Shown here: positions 1 to 10,329 of the stretch, in pieces | Layout of the letters: the number at the start of each line of letters is the position of its first letter | Numbering within the stretch: the stretch's first letter is position 1 | Assembly: GCA_030407085.1 (NCBI GenBank) | Contig: CM059584.1 | Span: 62,511,501-62,575,500, forward strand | Length of the DNA: 64,000 bases | Source of the DNA: Trichopria drosophilae | Taxonomy: Eukaryota; Arthropoda; Insecta; Hymenoptera; Diapriidae | Direction of reading: 5' to 3' | Program-made: the position numbers and the translations under genes | Notes under the pieces: generated by a model | Told to the model about the DNA's origin: nothing | The model's database searches: none | What the model saw: only the letters and a program-made list of their open reading frames with translations

Positions 1-1
1 T

Positions 2-241
2 TCCCCAAAATTGCCGTATCTCACAAAATTTGTCCCCAAAGCAACCACTGTAAATATATATGGTGATTTTTACATGATGGACAACCGGTCAATAGTAGAT
101 TCTTTAGACGATTTTAAGAGTATTTTTTCTTTGGAAAGATATTCGAGGGAAGTACAGTTTTCAAATTATTTAGCATCTATGTCGACGAGTAGGAGCACGG
201 GATTTTCTATTGTCGGAAAGAAATTCGAAGAGTTGCATTAG
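2..241 (+). CDS. C-terminal end of an unrecognised protein, open at the left edge
   Basis: A frame open from the first bases runs about 79 codons to a TAG at 239-241. It has no initiator in the window, so it would be the 3' end of a longer reading frame or a last exon. The residues are of ordinary composition, with a YGDFYMMDN stretch and a C-terminus ending in KKFEELH. I see no zinc ligands, membrane segment or catalytic motif and I do not recognise a family. Given the surroundings it could be a transposon fragment or chance. What precedes the window would decide. Confidence 0.25.
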   Translation, partial: SPKLPYLTKFVPKATTVNIYGDFYMMDNRSIVDSLDDFKSIFSLERYSREVQFSNYLASMSTSRSTGFSIVGKKFEELH

Positions 242-782
242 CGGGCAACGTCGTGAATGAAATCAAACAAAATGAGCATCGGCGAGGCGAGTATGATGCG
301 CGCGGTTTTTCTAGCCGAATAAAGGGGTTTTGCTATAAAGTCATGACAATTTTGTAATTACTTTTTCCTATTATAGTGCGCAAAGTTCGATTTTGCGTGT
401 GCAAAGTGCCATTTTCCCACACTTTACTGATCTTATAATTTAGCGTGCGGTAAAAAATTTTTGCGTGCGGTAAAGAAGTTTTGCATGCAGTAAAGTAACT
501 GTAACTCTATAAGTATACAGACATGCCGAGTAGACCTGTCAAAACTTTCATCTGTTTTACTTTTCAATCGATGTTCTTCAGTACGGAAAACGATAATAGT
601 AGATTAATTATATCTAAAATAGTAATGTAATTGAAAATGTACCCATAAACACGAATGCGAATGATAATTTCAATTCATTAAAATTTGTGCAAATTATTAA
701 TTGCATTGTAACAATTAATATTAATAACAATTAACAGTGATAATGATAATAAATAATGTATTATACTGTATATATATATATA

Positions 783-1103
783 TACAGTACCGGTCAAAAG
801 TATGAGCTATAGGGATTACCTTTCGATTACACGTTGTACATTTCTCCTGCAATCATTTAAAAAAAAATGGGAGCGGATTGAAAAAGAAAAAAATAATACG
901 AAAAAATGACTTTAGTAAATCGAGCATAGTTCGCAGAGAAATGTATATCTAGAAATGAAACCACCGCGACTGAGAAGCTCAAAGTCTCTTCTTTAATTCC
1001 CTGTATTTATTTTTCCCGTACGTTAATTTGGCGATGAGATATCAAAATTTTAATTTAGCAAAAATTCCGCAAGAGTGAGCTCATATTTTTGAGCGGTACT
1101 GTA
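783..1103. mobile_element. Tc1/mariner-type MITE with TA target duplication
   Basis: The left end TACAGTACCGGTCAAAAG and the right end, read inverted as TACAGTACCGCTCAAAAA, match over about 26 bp with two differences. Both are bounded by TA. The CAGTACCGGTCAAAAG terminus is the known style of Tc1-family elements. At about 320 bp with no transposase frame it is a non-autonomous copy. Confidence 0.75.
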
Positions 1104-1140
1104 TTTCTAAATTTAGTCTATTTATTACAAAAGCATTTAC

Positions 1141-1210
1141 AAATACTGTTTTGGGTCGGGGGCGCGTCGCCCCCCCCCCGAACCCCCCTTCTCCACCGCC
1201 CTTGCACCTC
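1141..1210. other. G/C-homopolymer tract able to fold on either strand
   Basis: A GGGTCGGGGGCGCG run is followed by C9, C6 and a C-rich tail. The palindrome GGGGGCGCGTCGCCCCC can form a hairpin, and the minus strand holds G6 and G9 runs suited to quadruplex formation. It stands out in an AT-rich setting. It is not part of a recognisable gene. Confidence 0.4.
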
Positions 1211-1840
1211 CACTTTAAATGTTGTATATAGGTGTCGAACTTTGCGCACTTAATAGGAAAAATATTATACGATACTCGTGCGCTGCGTAGGTGTTCCCAC
1301 ACTCGCCTTTTTATCAAACTACACTCGTGTGGGAAATACCTACTTTGCGCACTCGTATCGTAATGTACTATTCTGGCATATTGGGGTGTTGAGAAAAGCT
1401 TATTTCTCAATGGGGTTCACCGGTAACATTTTTTATTGTTTTTTATTGTTTTAAATAATAAATTAGGTCATAAATAACACAAATAAAATCTTAAAAAAAT
1501 GAATTCATTAATTTGGGTATTTAATTTCCCAATTAAAAACTCTTGCGTTTGAATGGCACTTTTACACGCGCCAGTTACGTGTGACGTCACTATGGAGGTT
1601 AGGCTGTCAACCATTCCCGTTCGCATATTCTACTGTGCATTTATGTCATGTTTAACCTCAAAAGTTTGTTCCGAAATTTTTAAAATGGAACGAACAAACT
1701 TGTACTAAGGGAAAAAGGGTTACAAGACCTGTTATTTTGCAAATAGGTTTAATATACGCGCGGCGGCAAACAGTAACGTCACGACGATTCGTCCAAAGGT
1801 ACAACCTTGTAGCTGATAAATGTTCGCTAAATGTATATAC

Positions 1841-4516
1841 TGTAACGGTATTTCTCGGTTGGAGGTACCGATCTATAAACCGTTCAACTTTTTAAAATCA
1901 AGCCTTTTAAAATCTTTTAATGCATATAATGAAAAATTAAAATTCACTTTTGAACTTGAAATTGACAACTCTTTACTTTTTTTAGACATAAAATTTATTA
2001 AACAAAATGGAACCTTAATAACTGACGGGTATACAAAGGAAACCTATTCAGGAAAATATCTTAATTTCAATTCATGTCACCCCATACTCATGAAAAAAGC
2101 TATAATAACAATGCTTTTTAATAGGGCGGTTTTCTTAGCTGATAAAAGATTCCATCGGGCGAATTTGGAGTATGTTAACAAGTTTTTATTACAAAATGAC
2201 TATGATAACCGTTTTATACATTTCACGATAAAAAATAGACTTGATTTTTTAACCAAGGAACTTGACAGTAACGAATTATCGATAACAGTAACAACAATAC
2301 AAAATTTGACCACTCAAAATTTATTGTCTTACCGTACATTAAAAACTTTACTCATAAAATTAGGAACATTTTAAAACAATTTGACAAATCTTTAATTAAT
2401 AAACGTTTCAACACCTTGGAAACTATATTCAAACCGAAAATTGATATGATAGACTTACAGAGAAGATAAAATATAATATACGAGATAGATTGTGATGAAT
2501 ATGATGCAATATATATTGGACAAACGAAACGCTACTTAAAAAAACGTATTTACGAACATAAAAACGACTGGAAAAAGCACTTTGGCCATACGGCATTGAC
2601 ATCACACATGTTAAGTACAGGACATAGCTTTAAATTTTCTAATGTAACGGTTTTAGATAACGAAAAACATGGGGAAAGAAGAAACATTAAAGAAATGATT
2701 TATATAAAGATATTTGAAAATAGTATTAATTATAGAATTGACACAGAGAAATTAAGTGCGTTTTATAATATATTGATTTGACAATTTATAATATATTTTA
2801 ATTATTAATATTTAAATACAAGTTTTAACATTTTTTTACAACACTAATTTCACATATTATTTTATTTAACTTTACGGTTTTAATTTTACTTTTTGTATTA
2901 TATTCTACAATTTTTTTTTAAATTTTATATTTTTTTAAATTTTACTCTTTTATTCGCTTGTTTATAATTGTTTAATTTGTATTATGTTTTACTATCGTGC
3001 ACTGGAAAACATATTAATAAACACTTGTTTACGTTATATTAAGCTTTCGATTTCTATTTACTTGACTCGTACATGGTGCGTTTAACTATATTATTTCATT
3101 TAAATTTCTTGGTTACCTGTTAAAAATTTATGGATTCTTTGTGATAAATGTTCTTTAATTTTTATTTATTTATGGTTTTGTATATATATTGTAACGGTAT
3201 TTCTCGGTTGGAGGTACCGATCTATAAACCGTTCAACTTCGGGAAAAATATATGTACATCCGGAAAAACAAAGATTCTATACGAACTTAGGATCTTCTGT
3301 CACTCATTGTCGTAAGAATAACACAAATAGACACACACAAGACAAATAAAAGAATTGTAACGGTACTGACAAAATTACGAAATAAAGAAAATAATAGAAT
3401 TGAGTGATTCAATTATCAATGTATTTTGTACAAAATTAAATTCTTACAAAGTAGAACCATTATTAATTTTAAGCAAAGTCAAACAAGAACTTAAGTATTA
3501 TACTGGTAAAGTTTTATAAAAGTTAAAATAGATTAAAATTAATAAGTCATCTTGTAATACTTAATTAATAATTAATAATTAATACCGTTAATTCTGTCGA
3601 ACCAGTAATAAAATAAAATGAGTACGTTACTCGGCATAAGTGTTGTGCTAAATGGTCTCGTTGGCGGATAAACCTCCTTGCCTCTCAGGACACCGAAAAT
3701 TGCACAATAAAATGAGCGACGGTAAGACTTCGTCGATGAATAAAAAATATATACTTTGATACGATTTATCCCGGTAGATAAAGCTATCAAAGTTCTCGGT
3801 AATTAATATTATTCACACAAACCGTTTAATTATAATTTAAAGGGGTACTGAAAACCCACCTTTCGCGCCCGCGGTAGAACAGAGAATGACGTTGTCGTCG
3901 GGCGCGATCGACAAGTTCCGGATTCGCGAGGATTGTTCGGCACCGATCGCGCGAGCTCGGGTAACGCGGCGAACGCCACGGCCATCGATAACCTAGAAAG
4001 TAGAGACGCCGGTAAAAGGTCTGCCGATAAAACAGAGTCCTGCTGATATTAATCTCCGCTCTTTAAGAATAGCGTTGCATGATGACCCTCTGTTATGAAT
4101 GCGGACCAGTAAGTTTTCTTTTTAAATTGTCCCCCAAGATGGCGGTAACATCCCAGGCGTTGACAGCTCCACTTTTATACTGTAGGTTAAAACAATTGGA
4201 AAGAATATCAATTTAAAGCCATTGCTCTCGCGCCAACTCTCCATAACCACGAATTGGGATTGCCTCTCTTCTCCAACCAATCAACATTCACCTCTGTTGT
4301 ACTTAAACTTGTCCTCTCTCCCAATCAACATATATAAAAAAAAAACAAAAATACCTTTATAATAATCATTATTTAAAACACAATTTTAGCTACTCAAGCC
4401 GCCAGAAGGTTTACCCGCGAAACGGTACATAATTAAATTCGGTGATTCTCTGTTCCTTGTTCAATTATTTAACCTTCGGTATTTGTAACGGGGAACATCT
4501 AGATAAACCCGTTACA
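1841..4516. mobile_element. Solo-LTR-like element (TGTAACGG...CCGTTACA) split by a Penelope insertion
   Basis: The element body at 3190-4516 starts TGTAACGG and ends CCGTTACA, the TG...CA form of long terminal repeats. Its first 50 bases are duplicated exactly at 1841-1890, on the other side of a Penelope element. The outer flanks are ATAC at 1837-1840 and ATAC at 4517-4520, a 4-bp target duplication that supports 1841 and 4516 as the true ends. Without the insert the unit is about 1.33 kb. It contains GC-rich blocks near 3860-4030, an AAGATGGCGGTA motif near 4137 and no protein-coding frame. No second LTR or gag/pol was seen nearby, so it is called a solo LTR; the retroelement family is not identified. 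Confidence 0.6.
1891..2785 (+). pseudogene. Penelope-like element: C-terminal reverse transcriptase and GIY-YIG endonuclease, 5'-truncated
   Basis: The first part (to 2374) reads as the C-terminal region of a Penelope-type reverse transcriptase: LLFLDIKFI is followed by a KETYSGKYLNFNS-HP segment typical of these proteins and some LTR-free relatives. After a frame break and a stop near 2467, a second frame carries the GIY-YIG nuclease: a Y-IG motif in AIYIGQTKRYLKKRIYEHK (about 2508-2565), then a conserved H and a C-terminal N. This RT plus GIY-YIG pairing is diagnostic of Penelope elements. The N-terminal RT motifs including YxDD are missing. The 5' truncation falls at the edge of a 50-bp duplicated LTR segment. 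The 3' part to 3189 is AT-rich and non-coding. Confidence 0.85.
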
Positions 4517-4539
4517 ATACATAAATTTTTACACTATTT

Positions 4540-4975
4540 TTGCAAATAAATAAACTGAAAAAGTACACTGATTTACCAGTATCTGTAAATGAAGTGCATA
4601 AGAAATCTGTGGAAAACGACGAAGAAGTCTGTGAACAGTCAGACAAAGAACTAGATTTTTATTTTGCAAATAAATGTCTGGTATGTGGTTTGGATTTACC
4701 GTCGGGTAGGGAACTACCGTTAATTTCCAGTAAGAAAAAGAAGAACATAGTGACAAATATAAAAAAAAAGTGGAAAGTATTCGTAATATTCTTACGGAAT
4801 GTGGCGATGAATAATCTCTGTTCATTTTAAAACGTGTAAATTCTTTCTCTGATTTAATTGCCGCCGGATCTCGTTTTCATTCAGACTGCAGTCATCGGTA
4901 CGTGTATGATAAACCGTTAACTGGGCATCCGAAAGGTCGACCTGAAGGAAATAAAGTTGATGACGCTATGTGTTA
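4540..4975 (+). pseudogene. N-terminal fragment of a transposon-type protein with Cys pair, frameshifted
   Basis: A frame at 4540-4830 has an acidic lead, then a KCLVCGLDLPSG Cys-x2-Cys pair and a Lys-rich stretch. In another frame from about 4775 the text continues with SFSDLIAAGSRFHSDC and then PKGRPEGNKVDDAMCYI, ending where a transposon terminus begins at 4981. A C-x2-C followed by a later H-x2-C with this spacing recalls a zinc-binding N-terminal region common in uncharacterised invertebrate transposon proteins; I cannot name the family. One frameshift and the insertion break it. Confidence 0.4.
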
Positions 4976-4980
4976 CATAT

Positions 4981-5765
4981 GGGTCATTCCATGTCAGATT
5001 TACAATTAAAATTTTAAATTCTGCGGCATATTTTTTCATATTCTAGGCAAAAAAGTAAAATACACGTGTTTTTTTATTTTAATATATCTAAAATTTTCGA
5101 GTTATAATTTTTCAAAGTTTACGATGTTATAAAAACGTATTGTTTTCAAACTCCTTTAACTCAAATTCGTTTGAATATAGAAAAAATATTTGTTAGGATG
5201 AAAGATTCGTATTTACTGACGCTTTGCGATGAAATATAAAAAAATTTAAAAAAAAAATGTTTGACATATTTATTTGGTAAATGTTATAAACCAATTCGAT
5301 TTTCTGAAAAGCGGCATGATTTTTTAAAATTTGTTTGCATTAAAAATATTCGTTCAACTATGTAGAAAATACTGTCAAAATTTCAGAATGGCCTGTTATC
5401 AACTTTTTAAGTAATTAATTATTGTTTAAAGAACTGCGCGTGAACTCGCCGTTTTGCAAGTCCGAGCGCGCGGAACTGTGCCTTTCGCACGTCGTACTGG
5501 TTTTGATGCGATTCCTTCTACACGAATTTTTATTAGAAAAAAAATTACTAGTCTTGAAATAATTTTTTTGCTTGAAAACTGTTGACTTTAGAAAACATTT
5601 CCTTAGAACAAAAATGTCTTCGAAATGGTCAAAGAATACTCTCAAATTTTTTCAGATTTTTTGGACGACTTTTTTAAAAATTTCGATTTTTCGAATTCTC
5701 AAAAAATAAAAAATTTTAACAATATATTCTGAAAAGATTTGAGAGGATTTTTTGACTCATTCTAA
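4981..5765. mobile_element. Left end of a GGGWC-terminus DNA transposon, truncated
   Basis: The terminus GGGTCATTCCATGTCAGA is preceded by ATAT (4977-4980). It resembles the end of the element at 34552 (GGGACGTTCCACGTCAAC), which is also preceded by ATAT. The internal sequence is AT-rich and non-coding, with a GC-rich patch at 5438-5500. No matching right end was found; the sequence runs into the tail of the LINE at 5766. It is a one-ended relic. Confidence 0.45.
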
Positions 5766-5772
5766 AACGTAT

Positions 5773-5819
<47 letters not shown>

Positions 5820-5820
5820 T
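5766..5820. repeat. (ATTT)n microsatellite, 3' tail of the minus-strand LINE
   Basis: A tandem tetranucleotide of about 14 units. Its position directly downstream of the LINE 3' UTR, in the sense expected for the tail, marks the 3' end of that element. Confidence 0.9.
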
Positions 5821-5944
5821 ATACGGACCTTACAAATTGGTCCTTAAAAATACAAAATTACATTTAATAATCACAAATAAAAATATAAAATAAACATAAA
5901 TTTCACATTAAAATCTTAAACACTAATTTTGTACAATAAAATAA

Positions 5945-7652
5945 TTATGAATAAAAACGACATAACTCAACAGATGCACGCTGACGAAACTCTACAGAAG
6001 AAACGCAAAACCGAGTAACCGCATCTAAGTTATTCCAAATACGCTTTAGGCGAGGTACAGGGTGATGAAAAACAAAGTTATTTTTACATGCAGATTCAAA
6101 AATAATTCTTTGATTACGAATAGGGTAGGGAGAAGGTCTGATAGGGAACAGTGCTGCTAAAGCCGAGCTTGCTGGAAATTTCAAAATGCGGAAAGCTATT
6201 ACGGCATCATTATAACGATGAAGGGAGGAAATGGATGGAAAATTAAATTTAGATGAAATATTATTATAATTATGATCTAAAAATGACATCGGTTGACCGG
6301 ATTTATAAGCTAAAAATCTCAGTCCCCTACGCTGGATTCCCTCTAACAAATTGATATCAATTTGCGTTTAAGGCAAATAGGAGAAGCATACAGAAAATGT
6401 GGTAAGACTAAAGTACGTAATAGGCATGCAATTGTGGATGGGTTCTTAAAGTCTTTGGTTGCTCTCTGAACAAATCCAAGCATTCTAGCAGCTTTAGCAC
6501 GCACGTATGTCAGGTGATCAACAAACGTAAACTTATCGTTTAACATCACTCCCAGATCAATACACTTCTCTACTCTCGATAGCGGTATATTATTAAGTTT
6601 ATATAAATATATAAACTTTTCGGCACGACGACTGAAGGACATTACACTACATTTAGAAATATTTACACTAAGACCATTAAGCAACGACCACTCAAGGACC
6701 GAATCGAGATCTCTCTGAAGCCTCAAAGCGTCCAAAGGAGATAGAATTCTGGTAAAAAGCTTTAAATCATCAGCATATAATAAGAATTTGGAGAAATGGA
6801 CACAGGCACCGATGTCATTAATAAAAAAGTTAAAAAGAATTGGACCCAAATGAGAGCCCTGTGGTACACCCGAAGGTATCGCACGAGGATCATATCTGGC
6901 GCCCTTAATTCTAACTTGATAGGTTCTCCCTTTTAAATAAGAGTCCAGCCATCTCATAAATGAGCCCGGGAAACCGAACTGGCTAAATTTGCTAAGGAGC
7001 ACGTCATGATTCACACTATCGAAGGCTTTAGAGAAATCAAGATACATGGTATCAACTTGGTAATTTGACGCAAATGACTCAGACACGTAATCGGAAAATA
7101 ACAATAAATTAGTTACTGTAGATTTATATTTACAAAAACCGTGTTGATTGTCAACGATGACATGTAATAAAATCGCATTTAATTTATCGGCTAGCAATTG
7201 ATCAAAAAGTTTCGGTATACAACTAATTATCGCAACTGGCCGGTAATTTTCAACATTCCCTTTATCGCCATTTTTAAAAATCGGACATACGAACGTTTTT
7301 TTCCATTTCGACGGGAAGAAGCCAAGTTCCAAAGATTTTTTAAAGAAGTAAGAATTGGGTTCAAGATAGACGACATACAATTTTTTATTACACAAGAAGG
7401 TATACCATCCGGACCTGCAGAGCACGAGTATTTAAGATTAACTATTGCATTTTTTAACTCATTCGTTGTAATAGTGAAGTTTACAATAGTATCCGAAGAT
7501 ACCGAATGCATAAGTACAGGTCTGACACTGGAAGCTTTATCATAGACTGATGCAAAATAGTCCTTAAATGCATTAGCGATCTCACGATTATTTGACACAG
7601 ATATATCACCATAACGCAAACTCGACGGTAGTGAGTTCGAGCATGTAATCAT
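5945..7652 (-). pseudogene. ORF2 reverse transcriptase region of the minus-strand jockey-type LINE
   Basis: Three minus-strand frames (7652-7227, 7425-6343, 6349-5945) make one RT in pieces. The first holds the pre-RT linker (EIANAFKDYFASVY). The second carries the RT core in order: ENYRPVAIIS, a DxxKAFD-type motif (LDFSKAFDSVNHDVL), SGVPQGSHLGPILF and the catalytic YADD in LLYADDLKLF. The third is the C-terminal thumb and connection region. This is the jockey/CR1 group pattern. Frameshifts near 7230-7425 and 6345 break it, but the RT core itself has no stop over about 300 codons, so decay is recent relative to neighbours. The upstream apurinic endonuclease domain is missing. Confidence 0.9.
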
Positions 7653-8595
7653 TTAAAAAGATCTCCGAATTTGATGGTCTTTCAGGAAAAATCATTTTAG
7701 AATTGAATGTTTTCAGTTTACGGCGCGCCTGTAACAGTGTGTCTCTCTTCCCACGTGACATGAGCCGCACAAAAATATTTCGCGGGCGCAATGGTTGAAT
7801 TGCTGCAGTTTCACTCGACGTTGAAGCAACGAGCGTTGAGTTACCACTATTAGATTGAGGAAGAGGCATACGGTTCGCACGTTCCACCTCAGATGACAGA
7901 AGGGTAACATTAAGAGCCACAGCAATCGCACAGATAGAGTCCACCGAAATCTCATTATCAACCTCAGGAACGCCACTGACCACAAAATCGCACTGATTTT
8001 CGAGCATCTCAACCGATGATAGACGTTTTTCCATATCCCGATTATGCTGTATAAGTCGATGGTTTTCAGCTGACAATAATTCTATTCGAATTTTTAGTTC
8101 GTCTAATTCTTCCGTTTTCTTTTCCATCGCATTCAGCCTACGATCTTGTTCTTCCACGATAGATCGAATATCGGAGGAAAAACTGTCAAATTTTAATGAC
8201 ATTGAATCGGATTTTATGCGCAAATCAGCAATTCCTGTGCATACCGTATCAATTGTGGCTAGTTTTGTTTCGAAAGACTCAAATTTATTTATTAGAAGAT
8301 CAAATTGCGACGATTCAAGAGGACTTTGTACATCTTCATCCACCTTTTTACGTTTCGATGTCGTCGAGGATTTCGGAAGTCTTCCCATACGTTTAGTTTT
8401 CACTAAAGATGGTCTCTCGCAGCAACAAAACTCTCCCGATTCTTTTCGAAATTCGGGTAATATGCAAGCCGAATGAGCAGCAGTGTGACAGACAGAACAA
8501 AATTCTGAGGCTGGTGGCACATCCAACGAGCAATAAATGCATACCTTCGATAGAATTGGTACATCATCATGAATTTCGTTTTGAGACATAGACAC
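7606..8595 (-). CDS. LINE ORF1 protein with PHD-like zinc finger and coiled coil, 3' end deleted
   Basis: The ORF starts at an ATG at 8595. Residues about 19-60 hold paired Cys motifs (CIYC, CSVC-x2-AAHSAC, CC-C), a PHD/zinc-ribbon-like arrangement found in ORF1 of several insect jockey-type LINEs. Residues about 70-95 are basic. Residues about 100-210 are rich in heptad-like hydrophobics and charged residues, a likely coiled coil for trimerisation. From about 210 the text resembles the RNA-binding tail (a VSGVPEV stretch, then NIFVRLMSRGKRDTLL). It should continue past FLNDYM but runs at a deletion junction near 7640 into sequence that belongs, in another frame, to ORF2, and then stops. ORF1 proteins bind LINE RNA as chaperones. 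Confidence 0.85.
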   Translation of the reverse strand: MSMSQNEIHDDVPILSKVCIYCSLDVPPASEFCSVCHTAAHSACILPEFRKESGEFCCCERPSLVKTKRMGRLPKSSTTSKRKKVDEDVQSPLESSQFDLLINKFESFETKLATIDTVCTGIADLRIKSDSMSLKFDSFSSDIRSIVEEQDRRLNAMEKKTEELDELKIRIELLSAENHRLIQHNRDMEKRLSSVEMLENQCDFVVSGVPEVDNEISVDSICAIAVALNVTLLSSEVERANRMPLPQSNSGNSTLVASTSSETAAIQPLRPRNIFVRLMSRGKRDTLLQARRKLKTFNSKMIFPERPSNSEIFLNDYMLELTTVEFALW

Positions 8596-8600
8596 GGCTT

Positions 8601-9148
8601 AAAATCTTTTCACAACGTTGACACAAACAGTCATACAATCCGCATGCGCAAAATCTTCAAATCGTGACGGTTGAATGATCAAAGTCATTGAAGATATTCC
8701 TTCACGTGTCAAGTGATAAAATTCCAAATTGATAATCACTCCAATGTCGAATCGTCGATAACTGATGCCGCTTAAAAGAAATTTAAAAAAATGCCACGTA
8801 GACATGTGAATAAAAACACGCATACAAATGACTAGTGCATATAAGTGAGATGCAGTAAACTTAAACAGTCAAATCTGCACATTTATCACATAAATTAAAA
8901 TTAAAATTAACGTGATCTATTCGAAATTAGCAAGTAATTTTCAGTAGAAAGTAAAAACTTATTTTCGAAATATCCGATAAGCATTAACGTGTAACGAATA
9001 CAGTGTATTTATTCTTATAAAATGTTTTCTGAAGTCTATAGTTTTCAAGAAAAACTATTGTTAAGTTTTAATTAGAAATTTGTCATTGGAGTCGCCATTT
9101 TGTGATCACCATGTTAGTTTTTAAATATTAAAAAAATGTATTATATGA
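8601..9148. other. No gene seen; possible 5' UTR of the minus-strand LINE then AT-rich DNA
   Basis: The part next to 8600 would be 5' UTR of the minus-strand LINE. Beyond about 8830 the sequence is AT-rich with no frame of note and no repeat pair that I can find. Near 9090 a GTCGCCATTTTG motif resembles subterminal motifs of the piggyBac elements in this window and may belong to the relic that ends at 9206. Confidence 0.4.
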
Positions 9149-9206
9149 AATTCTTTATTGAAATTGAAGCGAAAAAAGTGTCCTACTTGACATTAATGGG
9201 TTAAGC
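9149..9206. mobile_element. Right terminus of a piggyBac-related element, one-ended relic
   Basis: This 58-bp segment matches the right end of the piggyBac element that ends at 14416 with only a few differences: GAAATTCTTTATTGAAATTG, then AAAAGTGTCCT, then TTAATGGG, ending in TTAA at 9203-9206. The left end of this copy was not found. Immediately to the right the jockey-type ORF1 begins abruptly inside its zinc finger, so the relic appears to sit in the same LINE. Confidence 0.65.
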
Positions 9207-9208
9207 GG

Positions 9209-10174
9209 TTACAGCATGCAGTATTCTGCTCTAAATGCAAGGCAAATTTTCATGCCAGTTGTGCCAAGAAGGAACACGCCAGTTGCACTAATGACTCACT
9301 TTATTCGGATAAGAATTTTCGTTGTTCTCTATGTGTCTCTACAACCAGTCTGTCAGCGGAACTCTTAAAATCTTCTGAGGAAGTTTTTGACACACCGATT
9401 CCAGGTAATACTATAATAAACGCTCTGTTGCCTTGTTCTACTGCTGCATCACAATTCTTTGAGGAATCTCCTGTTGGTATTTCATTGGCCTCTATGCACA
9501 CCTATGTCGGTAATTTTCCGACACCGATTCCTCAAACATCTTCGGTTAATGTAGAAAATTTTATGCAATTTTTTTCTGTCGCATCCATGTCACCTGTCGC
9601 CACTTCTCAATCTTATTCCGCTCAAGCCTGCAATTGCTCATTTTTTTCGCCACCAGTTGAAAATTCAGTATTGTCAGATGTTTGTATGCAACGAATTGAA
9701 ACACTCATTAACTGTGTGTATATTAACTTAATGGCAGAACTTAGAAAATTCACAGGCGCAATTTCATCTCAAATGGCCACATTGGGTAATGAAGTAAGGG
9801 ATTGCGTATCAAGGTGCAATACCCTTCAACAGTCTAACGCAGTATTCGCAATCAAACTTAAAGGTATTTTTACCAAACAACAAAACCAACAAATTCAACT
9901 TAACAAGCTCGAAGAAAAAAATCAAGAAAATATTGAATCCTCTGAGGAAATTGAAAACAGACATCGCCGCTCAAATAATTTAATCACATACAATGTCACC
10001 GAAAGTACATCTGAGGATGGTGCAGCTCATGATTGTAAACGAGTTACTGAACTTCTACATCCTCTTGGAATTAATTGTTCTAATATTCAAACACGTCGCA
10101 TGATCACCACTCGTTCTTCTAGTTCTACAAGACCTCTAATTGTCCAACTAGTTTCAAATCGGGATGTCATGTAA
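9209..10174 (+). pseudogene. ORF1 of the plus-strand jockey-type LINE, 5'-truncated
   Basis: Open text from 9209 shows a PHD-like finger missing its first ligands (FCSKCKANFHASC, then CSLC). In the frame of the 248-residue ORF at 9428-10174 a Ser/Pro/Thr-rich spacer follows, then a long segment rich in N, Q, K, E with a likely coiled coil (about 9830-9960), then SNNLITYNVTES, the usual start of the C-terminal RNA-binding part. The last basic residues (SSTRPLIVQLVSNRDVM) run into a stop at 10172. The family normally continues a little further, so the end is also damaged. Confidence 0.75.
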
Positions 10175-10329
10175 GTAATTTCTAAAAGAAACTTGATTCC
10201 ATCTGACATCACAATGTCATCGGATAAGACTAAGCAACAGAGGGAACAATTAGTTAAACTGCTTAATGATGTCACTGAATACAATGTGGCTTACCCTTTA
10301 GACCTTCGCACCATAAATACCGAAACGGG

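Larger units (their letters stand above)
362..1263. mobile_element. Candidate MITE with about 29-bp imperfect terminal inverted repeats
   Basis: The segment at 362-390 (core CTATTATAGTGCGCAAAGTT) reappears inverted at 1235-1263 with one small indel. No coding frame lies between. A Tc1-type MITE sits inside it at 783-1103, so this would be the older of the two. Fragments of the terminal motif (TTTGCGCAC) also recur nearby at about 1352, so a local tandem origin cannot be excluded. No target duplication was identified. Confidence 0.4.
5766..8600 (-). mobile_element. Jockey-type LINE on the minus strand with internal deletion of the endonuclease
   Basis: Reading the minus strand, the order is ORF1 with a PHD-like finger and coiled coil, a short linker, a reverse transcriptase, a 3' UTR, and a 3' tail of about 14 tandem AAAT units (plus strand 5766-5820). 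Simple tandem tails are usual in several LINE clades of the jockey group. The endonuclease region normally between ORF1 and RT is absent, and the two ORFs meet near 7640-7652. A target duplication was not established because the 5' boundary is unclear. Confidence 0.85.

Noticed and set aside
1081..1410. Minus-strand frame of 109 codons
   Set aside because: It crosses a MITE end and a C9 homopolymer tract and shows no motif; composition is not protein-like.
1589..1600. GTGACGTCAC palindrome resembling a CRE site
   Set aside because: A single isolated 10-mer with no promoter context; too weak to annotate.
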